Positions 26,837 to 34,389 of a DNA stretch of 64,000 bases are shown here, piece after piece (position 1 is the stretch's first letter; the number at the start of each line of letters is the position of its first letter). The translations under genes were made by a program, and so were the position numbers. Source of the stretch: Tellurirhabdus bombi (GTDB lineage: Bacteria > Bacteroidota > Bacteroidia > Cytophagales > Spirosomataceae); assembly GCF_021484805.1 (NCBI RefSeq), contig NZ_CP090557.1, positions 1,562,001 through 1,626,000 of the forward strand. The letters are read 5' to 3'. Under the pieces are notes generated by a model. The model worked only from the letters and a program-made list of their open reading frames with translations, had not been told where the DNA came from and ran no database searches.

Positions 26837-26874
26837 TTCATTTGTACGTGATTTAGTTAACTCGTAACGTTTCT

Positions 26875-28074
26875 GTGCTCTATTTCTTCTTGTCCTTTTT
26901 TGCGGCTGCCGTTTTGGTTCAGCTTTTTTATATCGTCGCTATTTTCTCCCGAACTGCTTTTTACAAAAGCCGGGTATTGCCGGCTGGTGAACTTATAAGT
27001 AATGTTGTCTCGGCTCAACCGCAGGCAGGTGTCTCCATTGTTGTTTGCGCCTGGAACGAGCTGCAAAATCTGCGTGAGTTACTGCCGATTCTCGACCGGC
27101 AAAACTACTCAACATTTGAAGTGATTGTGATGAACGATCGCTCTACGGATGGAACGCGTACTTTTCTGGAAGAAGCCGCACAGGAATTTGAGCACTTACG
27201 CTTTTATCATATTGATCACGACTATGATCATGTTACTCCCAAAAAGTATGCATTAACTACTGGGATTCGTAAAGCAACATACGATATAATATTAGTAACC
27301 GATGCTGATTGTCGTCCGGCAAGCGCTGAATGGCTGGCTGGTATGGTGGCCCATCTAGCCAATCCGGCAAAAGAAATTGTATTGGGTTTCTCGCCGTACG
27401 AAAAACGGCCCGGCTGGCTTAACCGACTGATTCGCTACGAAACCTTATATACGGCGGTTCAATATTTCTCGCTGGCGCTGGCCGGTCAGCCCTACATGGG
27501 TGTTGGCCGAAATCTGATGTATCGCCGCGATTTATTTCTGGCTAACAAAGGTTTTTACTCACACATGCGCGTAATGGGGGGTGATGATGATTTGTTTATG
27601 AACGAAGTGGCGACGGGTAAAAATGTGGCTGTTTGTTTGCACCCGGCTACCTTTGTGGAGTCGATTCCGAAAGAGACCGTGGCGGCGTGGCGGTACCAGA
27701 AGCGCCGGCATTTATCCGTAGGGAAATACTACAGGCTGAAAAATAAACTTTGGCTGGGTATTTTGTCTTTTTCGCACATTATGAGCTGGCTAACGAGCAT
27801 TCCCGTATTGATCATGGCTGGACTTGCCTGGGTAAAGTGGGAAGAAGCAATAGTGCATGAACCAACGGGTCAGTTGATAATTGGCGCTGTCGGCTTATTT
27901 CTCCTCCGATTCATTTTATTTTGGGTGGTAGTTGGACGAATTAGCTACCGACTCGGTAAAACGGTTCATTGGCTGGCCATACCAGCGATGGATTTAGTGT
28001 TGAGTATTTATTATGCGGTGATGGGTGTAACAACGCTATGGCCCCGGCGCAATCGAAAAATCATGTGGCGATGA
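26875..28074 (+). CDS. Membrane GT2-family glycosyltransferase
   Basis: A 399-residue GT2 enzyme with a GTG start: the preceding in-frame stop at 26854 leaves no ATG before it. A hydrophobic N-terminal helix (MLYFFLSFFAAAVLVQLFYIVAIFS) is followed by a GT-A domain with SIVVCAWNE, VMNDRSTDGT, the metal-binding TDADCRP (DxD-like), GGDDDLFMNEV and the acceptor motif WRYQKRRHLS. Two or three C-terminal membrane helices follow. The layout resembles processive or lipid-glycosylating GT2 enzymes. Its product is unknown and the neighbours give no hint, since rsmG follows with a 4-nt overlap. Confidence 0.82.
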   Translation: MLYFFLSFFAAAVLVQLFYIVAIFSRTAFYKSRVLPAGELISNVVSAQPQAGVSIVVCAWNELQNLRELLPILDRQNYSTFEVIVMNDRSTDGTRTFLEEAAQEFEHLRFYHIDHDYDHVTPKKYALTTGIRKATYDIILVTDADCRPASAEWLAGMVAHLANPAKEIVLGFSPYEKRPGWLNRLIRYETLYTAVQYFSLALAGQPYMGVGRNLMYRRDLFLANKGFYSHMRVMGGDDDLFMNEVATGKNVAVCLHPATFVESIPKETVAAWRYQKRRHLSVGKYYRLKNKLWLGILSFSHIMSWLTSIPVLIMAGLAWVKWEEAIVHEPTGQLIIGAVGLFLLRFILFWVVVGRISYRLGKTVHWLAIPAMDLVLSIYYAVMGVTTLWPRRNRKIMWR

Positions 28075-28709
28075 ACGAAGAATTAAAACGAATACTAACT
28101 TATTTTCCCCAGCTGACTAGCCGGCAGCAGGAGCAGTTTGCGGCGCTGGACGAATTGTATCGGCATTGGAACGCGCAGATTAATGTCGTATCCCGGCAAG
28201 ACATTGATGCGCTGTATGAAAAGCACGTGCTGCATTCACTGGGAATTGCTAAAGTGATCCAGTTTAAGCCGGGCACTGAAATATTGGACGTGGGTACGGG
28301 GGGAGGCTTTCCGGGCATTCCGCTAGCCATTCTTTTTCCGCTCGCCGATTTTCATCTGGTGGACAGTATTGGGAAAAAGATCAAGGTTGTTAACGAAGTG
28401 GTGCAGGCGCTGGGCTTAACCAACGTGAAGGCAGAGCAAGCCCGGGTTGAGCGACTGGATACGACCTATGACTTTGTGGTCAGCCGGGCTGTGACGCGTT
28501 TACATCCTTTTATTGGCTGGGTTCGGTATAAAATTCACAAAGCGGGAAACAATGCGTTACCCAATGGCGTCTTATACCTGAAAGGCGGCGATTTAGCAGA
28601 AGAATTAGCGGAAATCAAGGAGAGATACCGGATTTATGAATTATCTGACTACTTTGAGGAGCCTTTTTTTGAGACAAAAAAAATCATTTATATACCGAAG
28701 CAGTCGTAG
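28071..28709 (+). CDS. rsmG: 16S rRNA (guanine-N7) methyltransferase RsmG
   Basis: A 212-residue RsmG (GidB), which methylates N7 of G527 in 16S rRNA with SAM. The ATG at 28071 overlaps the previous stop (ATGA) and gives the normal family length; the open frame extends 34 residues upstream inside the GT2 gene. The N-terminal WNAQINVVSRQDIDALYEKHVLHSL is the RsmG signature, followed by SAM motif I ILDVGTGGGFPGIPLAI (71-87). Loss of RsmG usually gives low-level streptomycin resistance (family knowledge). Confidence 0.93.
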   Translation: MNEELKRILTYFPQLTSRQQEQFAALDELYRHWNAQINVVSRQDIDALYEKHVLHSLGIAKVIQFKPGTEILDVGTGGGFPGIPLAILFPLADFHLVDSIGKKIKVVNEVVQALGLTNVKAEQARVERLDTTYDFVVSRAVTRLHPFIGWVRYKIHKAGNNALPNGVLYLKGGDLAEELAEIKERYRIYELSDYFEEPFFETKKIIYIPKQS

Positions 28710-28771
28710 AATCCCGAAGTCGTCGGTTTATTGGGGCCTTCGAGATTTTACCACCTATAACAAATTTTTCT

Positions 28772-29065
28772 ATGGCAGACATATTTCGTTCCAGCAGTTT
28801 TAAAGACCCTATTAATCGCGATGAAGTCGTTCTGGACGACAAAGGTGTTACGTTCCGCACGCGCAAGCTGATTGGCGGCAACGAGAATTTTGTTTTCTAT
28901 GCCGACATATCCGGCGTTGAAATTGACAGTGGCTTGTTTTTTTCAACGATTCGGGTTTTACCCCGGGCGCGGCCTGAAATTATCATCAAGAATTTCACCA
29001 AAGGGGATGCTCGTCGGATCAAGGAGATTATTCTGGAGCGTGTTCCGGGCGGAAACCGGTATTAA
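28772..29065 (+). CDS. Small PH-domain-like protein of unknown function
   Basis: A 97-residue soluble protein without signal peptide or membrane helix. The pattern of short beta strands followed by one C-terminal helix (KGDARRIKEIILERV) resembles bacterial pleckstrin-homology-like small proteins. LDDKGVTFRTRKLIGGNENFVFYADISGVEI and IRVLPRARPEIIIKNF are the strand region. I do not recognise it with certainty. It lies 62 nt after rsmG and ahead of tRNA-Asn, in the same orientation. Confidence 0.65.
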   Translation: MADIFRSSSFKDPINRDEVVLDDKGVTFRTRKLIGGNENFVFYADISGVEIDSGLFFSTIRVLPRARPEIIIKNFTKGDARRIKEIILERVPGGNRY

Positions 29066-29143
29066 TTGGCAAAAGTAGAGTAGTAGAGAATCAGAGACTT
29101 ATCAAAAATAGCGGTGATTTGACAATTTTTTTATGGGAATCAC

Positions 29144-29174
29144 TTGCAAAATAGATATAGCTGCTCTACTTTTG
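29144..29174 (+). promoter_or_regulatory. Bacteroidota-type promoter of tRNA-Asn
   Basis: TTG (29144-29146) is followed after 20 nt by TACTTTTG (29167-29174). Transcription would start around 29181, just before the mature tRNA at 29189. Both elements and the spacing fit the phylum consensus. Confidence 0.75.
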
Positions 29175-29188
29175 CACCACAATAACAC

Positions 29189-29262
29189 TCCCGAATAGCT
29201 CAGTCGGTTAGAGCATCTGACTGTTAATCAGAGGGTCGCTGGTTCGAGCCCAGCTTCGGGAG
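29189..29262 (+). tRNA. tRNA-Asn (GTT)
   Basis: A 74-nt cloverleaf. Acceptor arms TCCCGAA (29189-29195) and TTCGGGA (29255-29261) pair perfectly, with discriminator G. The anticodon loop is CTGTTAA with GTT, and the T arm contains GGTTCGAGCC. CCA is not encoded. As a GUN-anticodon tRNA, it is a substrate class for the Tgt encoded 2.4 kb upstream. Confidence 0.96.
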
Positions 29263-29268
29263 CATTGT

Positions 29269-29303
29269 AAAGAGGTTACGACGAAAGTGGTAACCTCTTT
29301 TTT
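29269..29303 (+). terminator. Terminator after tRNA-Asn
   Basis: Perfect 11-bp arms AAAGAGGTTAC (29269-29279) and GTAACCTCTTT (29290-29300) enclose a 10-nt loop, and the T-run extends to 29303. Confidence 0.85.
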
Positions 29304-29362
29304 ATTTGGATCAATCATACGTCGTTTGAAATTGACCGCGAATGATGCGATGCTGGCATCAA

Positions 29363-29396
29363 AAAAGCCGTACCTGATCGATCAGGTACGGCTTTT
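29363..29396. terminator. 34-bp perfect palindrome, probable terminator
   Basis: Two 17-nt halves (29363-29379 and 29380-29396) are perfect inverted copies with no spacer, with AAAA and TTTT at the ends. It lies downstream of the leftward phosphodiesterase gene and can also stop rightward read-through from tRNA-Asn. Confidence 0.88.
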
Positions 29397-29424
29397 GTAT
29401 AAAAATGTAGGACTAAACTAGCCG

Positions 29425-30288
29425 TTAAAATAAGTTTGGATAATCAGAGATAATCCCGTCTACACCTAATTTAACCATCTCGTCTATTTCAGCTTTGGTA
29501 TTAACCGTCCACGGAACAATCCGCATTTGCTGGTTGTGACAAGCCTTAACCAAGTCACCCGTAACCGTCTTGTAATAAGGACTATAAACGGGTGGAACAA
29601 AGCCTAATACAGCAAGGTTCTCTGCCAAGGTTTTCGGATTAGCCGTTAAGTAAGAGAGCGTTACGTCCGGAAATTGGTTATGGATTAATTGCAAAGGCCG
29701 AACATCAAACGACTGAATCGTTAACCGCTTTCCCAGTTTCTTCTGCTGGCATATCTTCATAACCAGATCCACAAATTCCTTTGGCTCAGGATGGTATTTG
29801 TTGTCCGACGCGGGTGTGGATTTGATCTCGATGTTATACTGCGGCTGCGGCAATCCTTTGGCTTTTGCGTAGGTCTCCACCGAATCAATCAGAACAGCCA
29901 GCAGCGGTTTGTACGTCGTAAACTTCTGCTGCTGCGGAAACTGCGGATGAGGCTTACTGCCTACGTCGAACTTCTTAATTTCAGCGTAAGTCAGTTGGTA
30001 CAGATTGATATCCTTTTGCTCGCTTGCCAGAATAGGCGTTCCGTCCGGTTTTAGAATAAAATCCGAAGCCATGTAGGTATCATGAGAGACAACCACTTGC
30101 TTGTCCTTCGAGATAACCACATCCAGTTCCAGCGTTTGAACACCCAGATCCAGCGCTTTTTTCATCGCGGGAATTGTGTTTTCCGGCATTAGCCCCCGAG
30201 CGCCCCGGTGCCCCTGTCGATCCAAGGAATGCTGGGCTACCAGCATGTGCGAACAAAGTAGTAGCCCCAGAAGTCCTAACTTATGCAT
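29425..30288 (-). CDS. Secreted glycerophosphodiester phosphodiesterase
   Basis: A 287-residue GDPD that hydrolyses glycerophosphodiesters to glycerol-3-phosphate and an alcohol. The N-terminal signal peptide (MHKLGLLGLLLCSHMLVAQ) sends it to the periplasm. Catalytic motifs are QGHRGARGLMPENT (His, Arg and Glu) and LELDVVISKD..VVVSHD. The C-terminal VPWTVNTKAEIDEMVKLGVDGIISDYP is the usual TIM-barrel end. A clear paralogue is encoded at 55831-56721. It lies 21 nt downstream of the TonB receptor gene on the same strand and may share its transcript. Confidence 0.9.
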   Translation of the reverse strand: MHKLGLLGLLLCSHMLVAQHSLDRQGHRGARGLMPENTIPAMKKALDLGVQTLELDVVISKDKQVVVSHDTYMASDFILKPDGTPILASEQKDINLYQLTYAEIKKFDVGSKPHPQFPQQQKFTTYKPLLAVLIDSVETYAKAKGLPQPQYNIEIKSTPASDNKYHPEPKEFVDLVMKICQQKKLGKRLTIQSFDVRPLQLIHNQFPDVTLSYLTANPKTLAENLAVLGFVPPVYSPYYKTVTGDLVKACHNQQMRIVPWTVNTKAEIDEMVKLGVDGIISDYPNLF

Positions 30289-30309
30289 AGCGTGATTGAA
30301 TTTTTAAGC

Positions 30310-33300
30310 TTAGAAATTATAGCGGGCACCAATCTGAACCTGGAAAGGATTTCCCGACGGTGAAACTACACCCGCCGTATTGACTCGGTAATTGAACTGC
30401 TGTGTTGCCTGGCTGAAAAAAGGTACTTGTTCTGTAGTAGCTGTTCTCGGAATACCCAATGCATACAGCGCCTGCGTTCCCAGCGATTTGTTAACGCCCC
30501 AAGTCCGTTTGAGCATGTTGGCAAAGTTGAATACATCGACCGATACTTCCAGATTATGGTTGCGGAACAACCGCACTTTTTTGCTAGCCCGCACGTCGAA
30601 TACACCATAGAATCCGTTGATTCCACCGTTACGCTCAGCAATTTGACCAGAGTATTGATTGATATAATCCTTGATGCTCTGGCTGGCATCAGGGTTGTCC
30701 AGAACAGCCTGTAAGCCTGTTTTAACATTGGCGGGTACATTTTCGCTGAATCGGTCGAAAATGAATGCCAAGTCATTGGTTCCCGATACGAAATCACCGT
30801 TGGTGTTACCTCCTGAAAGCAATGAGTAACGCGTTCCACCGAGGCCTGAATACCGTACGCCAACCGTAACGCCCCAGAACGAAGGCAGGGTACCGTAGAA
30901 TACTACTTTATGGCGGAAGTGGTTGTCAGAATACGTCATCTTGCTCAAATCACGCGGATCGTCTTTAACAGGTAACGATAGAGTAGCAGTATTGGCCACG
31001 TTTCCGTTGAAAGAAGTATTGTCTTTCGTATCATTCCAGGTATAGCTCATCGAAATTTCGCCATCGCGGAAATACTGGTATGTGGCATCGGCTACCACGG
31101 CAAACTGGTTTACTTTTCCTTCGCTGTTTAGCTCCAGCACGCGGCCTAGCCGTTGGCTAATCCGCCCTTGCAACCAGTCGGCAGCGCCATTATTTTCTGG
31201 AATTGTGTTGGCGGGAACGTATACACCCCGATTGCCCTCATTAGCCAGTCGGAAGAAAGGTTCGGCCACCATGTTGCGATCCACGTACATGTAGTTATTA
31301 CGCCCTAAGGTCATATAACCGGCAATACCCACTTTGAGCTTATCCGTCAGGAACCGGCTGTAAGAAAGGTTCGCTTTGTACATAATCGGTACACGCGCAT
31401 CGGGACCTGTCATGTTAATGGTAGGCAGTTGGAATGCATTCAAGGAAGGAATACTGGCGTAATTATTCCGGTACGCCGCAAAGTCAGGGGCTGGAATATT
31501 CGGAGAGCGAACATCCACCGTCGCCAGATGCTTACCATCAAAGGTAAGGTTGTTGATAATTACGTAGTTATTGATATCAGACGCAAAAATCCCCGCTCCG
31601 AACCGAATGTAATCCGTATGCCGCTCGTTTACGTCCCAGTTTAATTGCAAGCGCGGCTGTACCACAAAAGACCGAAGCTTATTGTCTGTCCGGAGGTTGA
31701 GGTCAGCCAAAACCACTTCATTCAGTGAGGTCGATGGATAGTGAGCATAATCCAGGCGTAAACCAGCCGTCATGACCAGACCAGCGCCCAAGCGGGTGCT
31801 CATTTGTCCGTAGGCACCGGCATTCAGAATGCTTCCCCGCACGGTAGGATCATCTACCAGCGGCACTTCCCGGTAATAACGGTACGGTTTTAACTGCTCG
31901 AAATTGTCTAATCCAATATAGTGAAAACGACCGTTTACCTCGCTTCCGTATAGCGAGCGCGAGTGCGTATACATCAGGTCAACTCCGAATGTATATTGAA
32001 TTTTGTCGGTATTATAATACACATTATCAACCAGTTGAAGCACATTGTTGGTGAAGCCCTCCTGCGCAAAGCGGTGGCCCCCCATCTGGATGCTGGTCGA
32101 GCGGTTCGCTCCGTTAATAGTCGAAACTACGTTCTCCACAATAGCGCGGGGGATGTTTGATTCAGGGAGTTGATCGCCCGGGCGGCTGTCCTGATACGTA
32201 TAAAGATGCTGAAGCTTCAGCTCGTTGGTAAGCCGTGGGTTCAGCGAAGTCCGTAAGGTAGCCAGCAAGCTGTTATCCTTGTTATAATCATCTCCGTACG
32301 ACTCATAAATGTTGATGGCCGTGTTGTCCGCTAAACCGAGTTTGTTGCGGTCGCTGGTAAAGTTGTTCCGGATGGTTAACAGATTCTTGCGATTGATCTG
32401 CCAGTCGAGACGGGCAAAGGCAGCATCGGAACCCCGACCTTTGTCGAAGGTGCCATACTGCTGCGTGTTGGCCACTCCGTATTTACTACGGGCAATACTT
32501 ACGTACCGATCCAGGGTTTCACGCGTTACATTAAACCGGTTTTCGTCTACAGGTGACTGAACATCAGCAATGATCAACGGGCGAGAATCCTGCTGGTGAT
32601 CCCAGACAGCAAAGAAGTGTAATTTATCCTTTATGATCGGACCACCCAAAGAGAAACCGTACTGATTGGTAGAAAAATCATTCGTTGGTACGTTGCCCCG
32701 AATATCGTACCGACTGGACAACCAGCCCGCCCGTGTATAATTAAAAGCACTACCGGTCCATTGGTTCGTACCGGCTTTGGTTACCGCGCTGACGGTTCCA
32801 CCTCCGCTACGGCCGAAAGTCACGTCGTACTGGTTCGTAACTACCTTGAATTCCCGAACGGCTTCGATGGAAATTGAATAAGGTGCCCCACTGCGGCTGG
32901 TAGTTGCTCCTGCCGATGTCGGGTTTTTGGCGTTCATCCCGTCGATGGTGTAGTTGGTAGATGAGCCCAATTGACCCGATAGGTTACCGCCCCGGCTCAG
33001 CGGCGAAAGATCCATCAGCGAGGTGAAATTCCGGCCATTGACGGGCAGCGTAGCGATTGATCGGGCCGAAATAGCCGTAGCGGCACCCAGGTATTCCGTC
33101 TTATTTTTCAGACCAGAAGCCACAACCTGAACCACCTCCAGCGACTGCGCATCTTCCTGCATAACCAAGTTTAGCCGGACGGCATCGCCCTGGTTGAGCG
33201 CATAACCGGTTCTTTTTTGTTCGCCATAACCGATAAAAGTGGCTTTGATGGTGTAAGGACCTCCCAGTGGCAATTCCTTAAAGGAGTATTCACCCTGAGC

Positions 33301-33492
33301 ATTGGTTACAGTACCGGTAGAAAAACCAGTCGATTCATTGCGTACCTGAACTGTAGCGCCGGGCAGGGGAGCCTGCTGTTTATCCGAAATAATCCCGGCA
33401 ATGGAAGCCTGGGTGGTTTGGGCCATTGTTTCGGATATCCCGAAACAAGCCAAAAGAAGCAATAAAAGCGTCGAAAATAGATTTTTTTTCAT
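30310..33492 (-). CDS. Oar-like TonB-dependent outer-membrane receptor
   Basis: A 1060-residue outer-membrane protein. The start at 33492 gives a signal peptide (MKKNLFSTLLLLLLACFGISETMAQ), 10 residues inside the open frame. A carboxypeptidase-regulatory-like domain (about 28-115, SIAGIISDKQQAPLPGATV) is followed by a TonB plug (LPVNGRNFTSLMDLSPLSRGG, TNYTIDGMNAKN). The long beta-barrel ends with an aromatic C-terminal strand VQIGARYNF. The order CarbD-plug-barrel and the GRNF motif match the Oar-like group. No SusD gene is adjacent, so it is not a typical SusC pair. The ligand is unknown. The phosphodiesterase gene follows with a 21-nt gap. Confidence 0.9.
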   Translation of the reverse strand: MKKNLFSTLLLLLLACFGISETMAQTTQASIAGIISDKQQAPLPGATVQVRNESTGFSTGTVTNAQGEYSFKELPLGGPYTIKATFIGYGEQKRTGYALNQGDAVRLNLVMQEDAQSLEVVQVVASGLKNKTEYLGAATAISARSIATLPVNGRNFTSLMDLSPLSRGGNLSGQLGSSTNYTIDGMNAKNPTSAGATTSRSGAPYSISIEAVREFKVVTNQYDVTFGRSGGGTVSAVTKAGTNQWTGSAFNYTRAGWLSSRYDIRGNVPTNDFSTNQYGFSLGGPIIKDKLHFFAVWDHQQDSRPLIIADVQSPVDENRFNVTRETLDRYVSIARSKYGVANTQQYGTFDKGRGSDAAFARLDWQINRKNLLTIRNNFTSDRNKLGLADNTAINIYESYGDDYNKDNSLLATLRTSLNPRLTNELKLQHLYTYQDSRPGDQLPESNIPRAIVENVVSTINGANRSTSIQMGGHRFAQEGFTNNVLQLVDNVYYNTDKIQYTFGVDLMYTHSRSLYGSEVNGRFHYIGLDNFEQLKPYRYYREVPLVDDPTVRGSILNAGAYGQMSTRLGAGLVMTAGLRLDYAHYPSTSLNEVVLADLNLRTDNKLRSFVVQPRLQLNWDVNERHTDYIRFGAGIFASDINNYVIINNLTFDGKHLATVDVRSPNIPAPDFAAYRNNYASIPSLNAFQLPTINMTGPDARVPIMYKANLSYSRFLTDKLKVGIAGYMTLGRNNYMYVDRNMVAEPFFRLANEGNRGVYVPANTIPENNGAADWLQGRISQRLGRVLELNSEGKVNQFAVVADATYQYFRDGEISMSYTWNDTKDNTSFNGNVANTATLSLPVKDDPRDLSKMTYSDNHFRHKVVFYGTLPSFWGVTVGVRYSGLGGTRYSLLSGGNTNGDFVSGTNDLAFIFDRFSENVPANVKTGLQAVLDNPDASQSIKDYINQYSGQIAERNGGINGFYGVFDVRASKKVRLFRNHNLEVSVDVFNFANMLKRTWGVNKSLGTQALYALGIPRTATTEQVPFFSQATQQFNYRVNTAGVVSPSGNPFQVQIGARYNF

Positions 33493-33727
33493 GAAACGGG
33501 GGTGATGAATTTCCCGCTGCAAAGAGAGCGTCGCTGCATTAATTAGATGTTACCGATCTGTTATTTATGTATCATTATTCAGGCGTAGAAAAGCCGGACA
33601 GCAGCGATTTAATAACATCTCCGTGCTTGGTAAAGTCGCTTTTTATTTGTTGGCCCCAAGTAGGTTTTATCTGGTTATGGTCGCTCTTTAATCTCTATGG
33701 AATGCTTTTTATGACTAAAATCTAAAA

Positions 33728-33778
33728 ACTGTTCACCTATATATTTTTACAGTTCACTACCTTAAACCTGTTGTTCAC
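33728..33778 (+). repeat. Three direct repeats NNNGTTCAC with exact 21-bp period
   Basis: ACTGTTCAC (33728-33736), ACAGTTCAC (33749-33757) and GTTGTTCAC (33770-33778) start exactly 21 bp apart, so each 9-bp element is separated by 12 bp. The outer copies continue as CTATAT. Two-helical-turn spacing of 9-bp repeats is the known layout of LytTR-type regulator sites; the assignment is an inference. Confidence 0.65.
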
Positions 33779-33882
33779 CTATATCTTCTGCATGGATCGT
33801 TGACGTTTTTGGAATTAAGCCGTCTTAGTAGAACTCAAAATTCTGCTCCTGGCAGACTTGTTCTATTCCAAATTCCATACAG

Positions 33883-34077
33883 ATGAAATTTATCGTTATT
33901 TATTTGCTGCGGGGGAAATACAAAATGTTACCGTGTTCTTCCAGAAATGAGGGGTTGGCTATTTTATCTGATTTGGCAACGCATGACTCAATCAACCCCC
34001 TTGCCGTATATGAACCTAGAACGGAACTAATTGACTGGTATGCTTATAGTCCGTGTCGTTTTCGCGCTGAAAGCTAA
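33883..34077 (+). CDS. Possible small ORF of unknown function
   Basis: A 64-codon open frame starting MKFIVIYLLRGKYKML, with a second ATG at codon 15. There is no signal peptide of usual form and I recognise no family. Support is indirect: it lies about 110 nt after the 21-bp repeat array and 67 nt before a hairpin-T-run that otherwise has no gene to terminate. The coding look (VYEPRTELIDWYAYSPCRFRA) is plausible but not decisive. It may equally be noncoding sequence or a gene remnant. Confidence 0.3.
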   Translation: MKFIVIYLLRGKYKMLPCSSRNEGLAILSDLATHDSINPLAVYEPRTELIDWYAYSPCRFRAES

Positions 34078-34144
34078 TTTACTCTCTCACGAGCTTCCCT
34101 TAATAAGGCCCTACTGGCGGATGCCAAATTGGTCAATACACCGT

Positions 34145-34180
34145 AAAGCAGAGCAGAATTAGTATTCTGTCTCTGCTTTT
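34145..34180 (+). terminator. Hairpin with T-run, orphan terminator candidate
   Basis: Arms AAAGCAGAGCAGAAT (34145-34159) and ATTCTGTCTCTGCTTT (34164-34179) pair with one bulged T and a 4-nt loop, followed by a T-rich tail. No recognised rightward gene precedes it. Confidence 0.6.
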
Positions 34181-34389
34181 ATTTTCTTAAAGCCTACCGT
34201 TCTGCAACTAAACATCAGCGGAATTTTCTCTTTTTACTCGCGCAACTCTTGTCCGCTTTCTTGCATCTCTCAGGCATGAGCGTTTGAATAAACCGTTATA
34301 CTCACTTGTTAAAGTGTGTTAAGACAGCGTCAGCGCTTCTTTCTGTGGTATACTTTTACCCAGAAATCCTAAACCACCAACAAATACGA

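Larger units (their letters stand above)
33493..34389. other. Long intergenic region between two outer-membrane protein genes
   Basis: About 0.9 kb separates the divergent genes for the TonB receptor and the outer-membrane barrel protein. It holds a three-copy GTTCAC array phased at 21 bp (33728-33778), a possible small ORF (33883-34077) and a bulged hairpin with T-run (34145-34180). No complete Bacteroidota promoter with both boxes was found. No transposase, tRNA or known riboswitch motif is visible. Confidence 0.6.
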
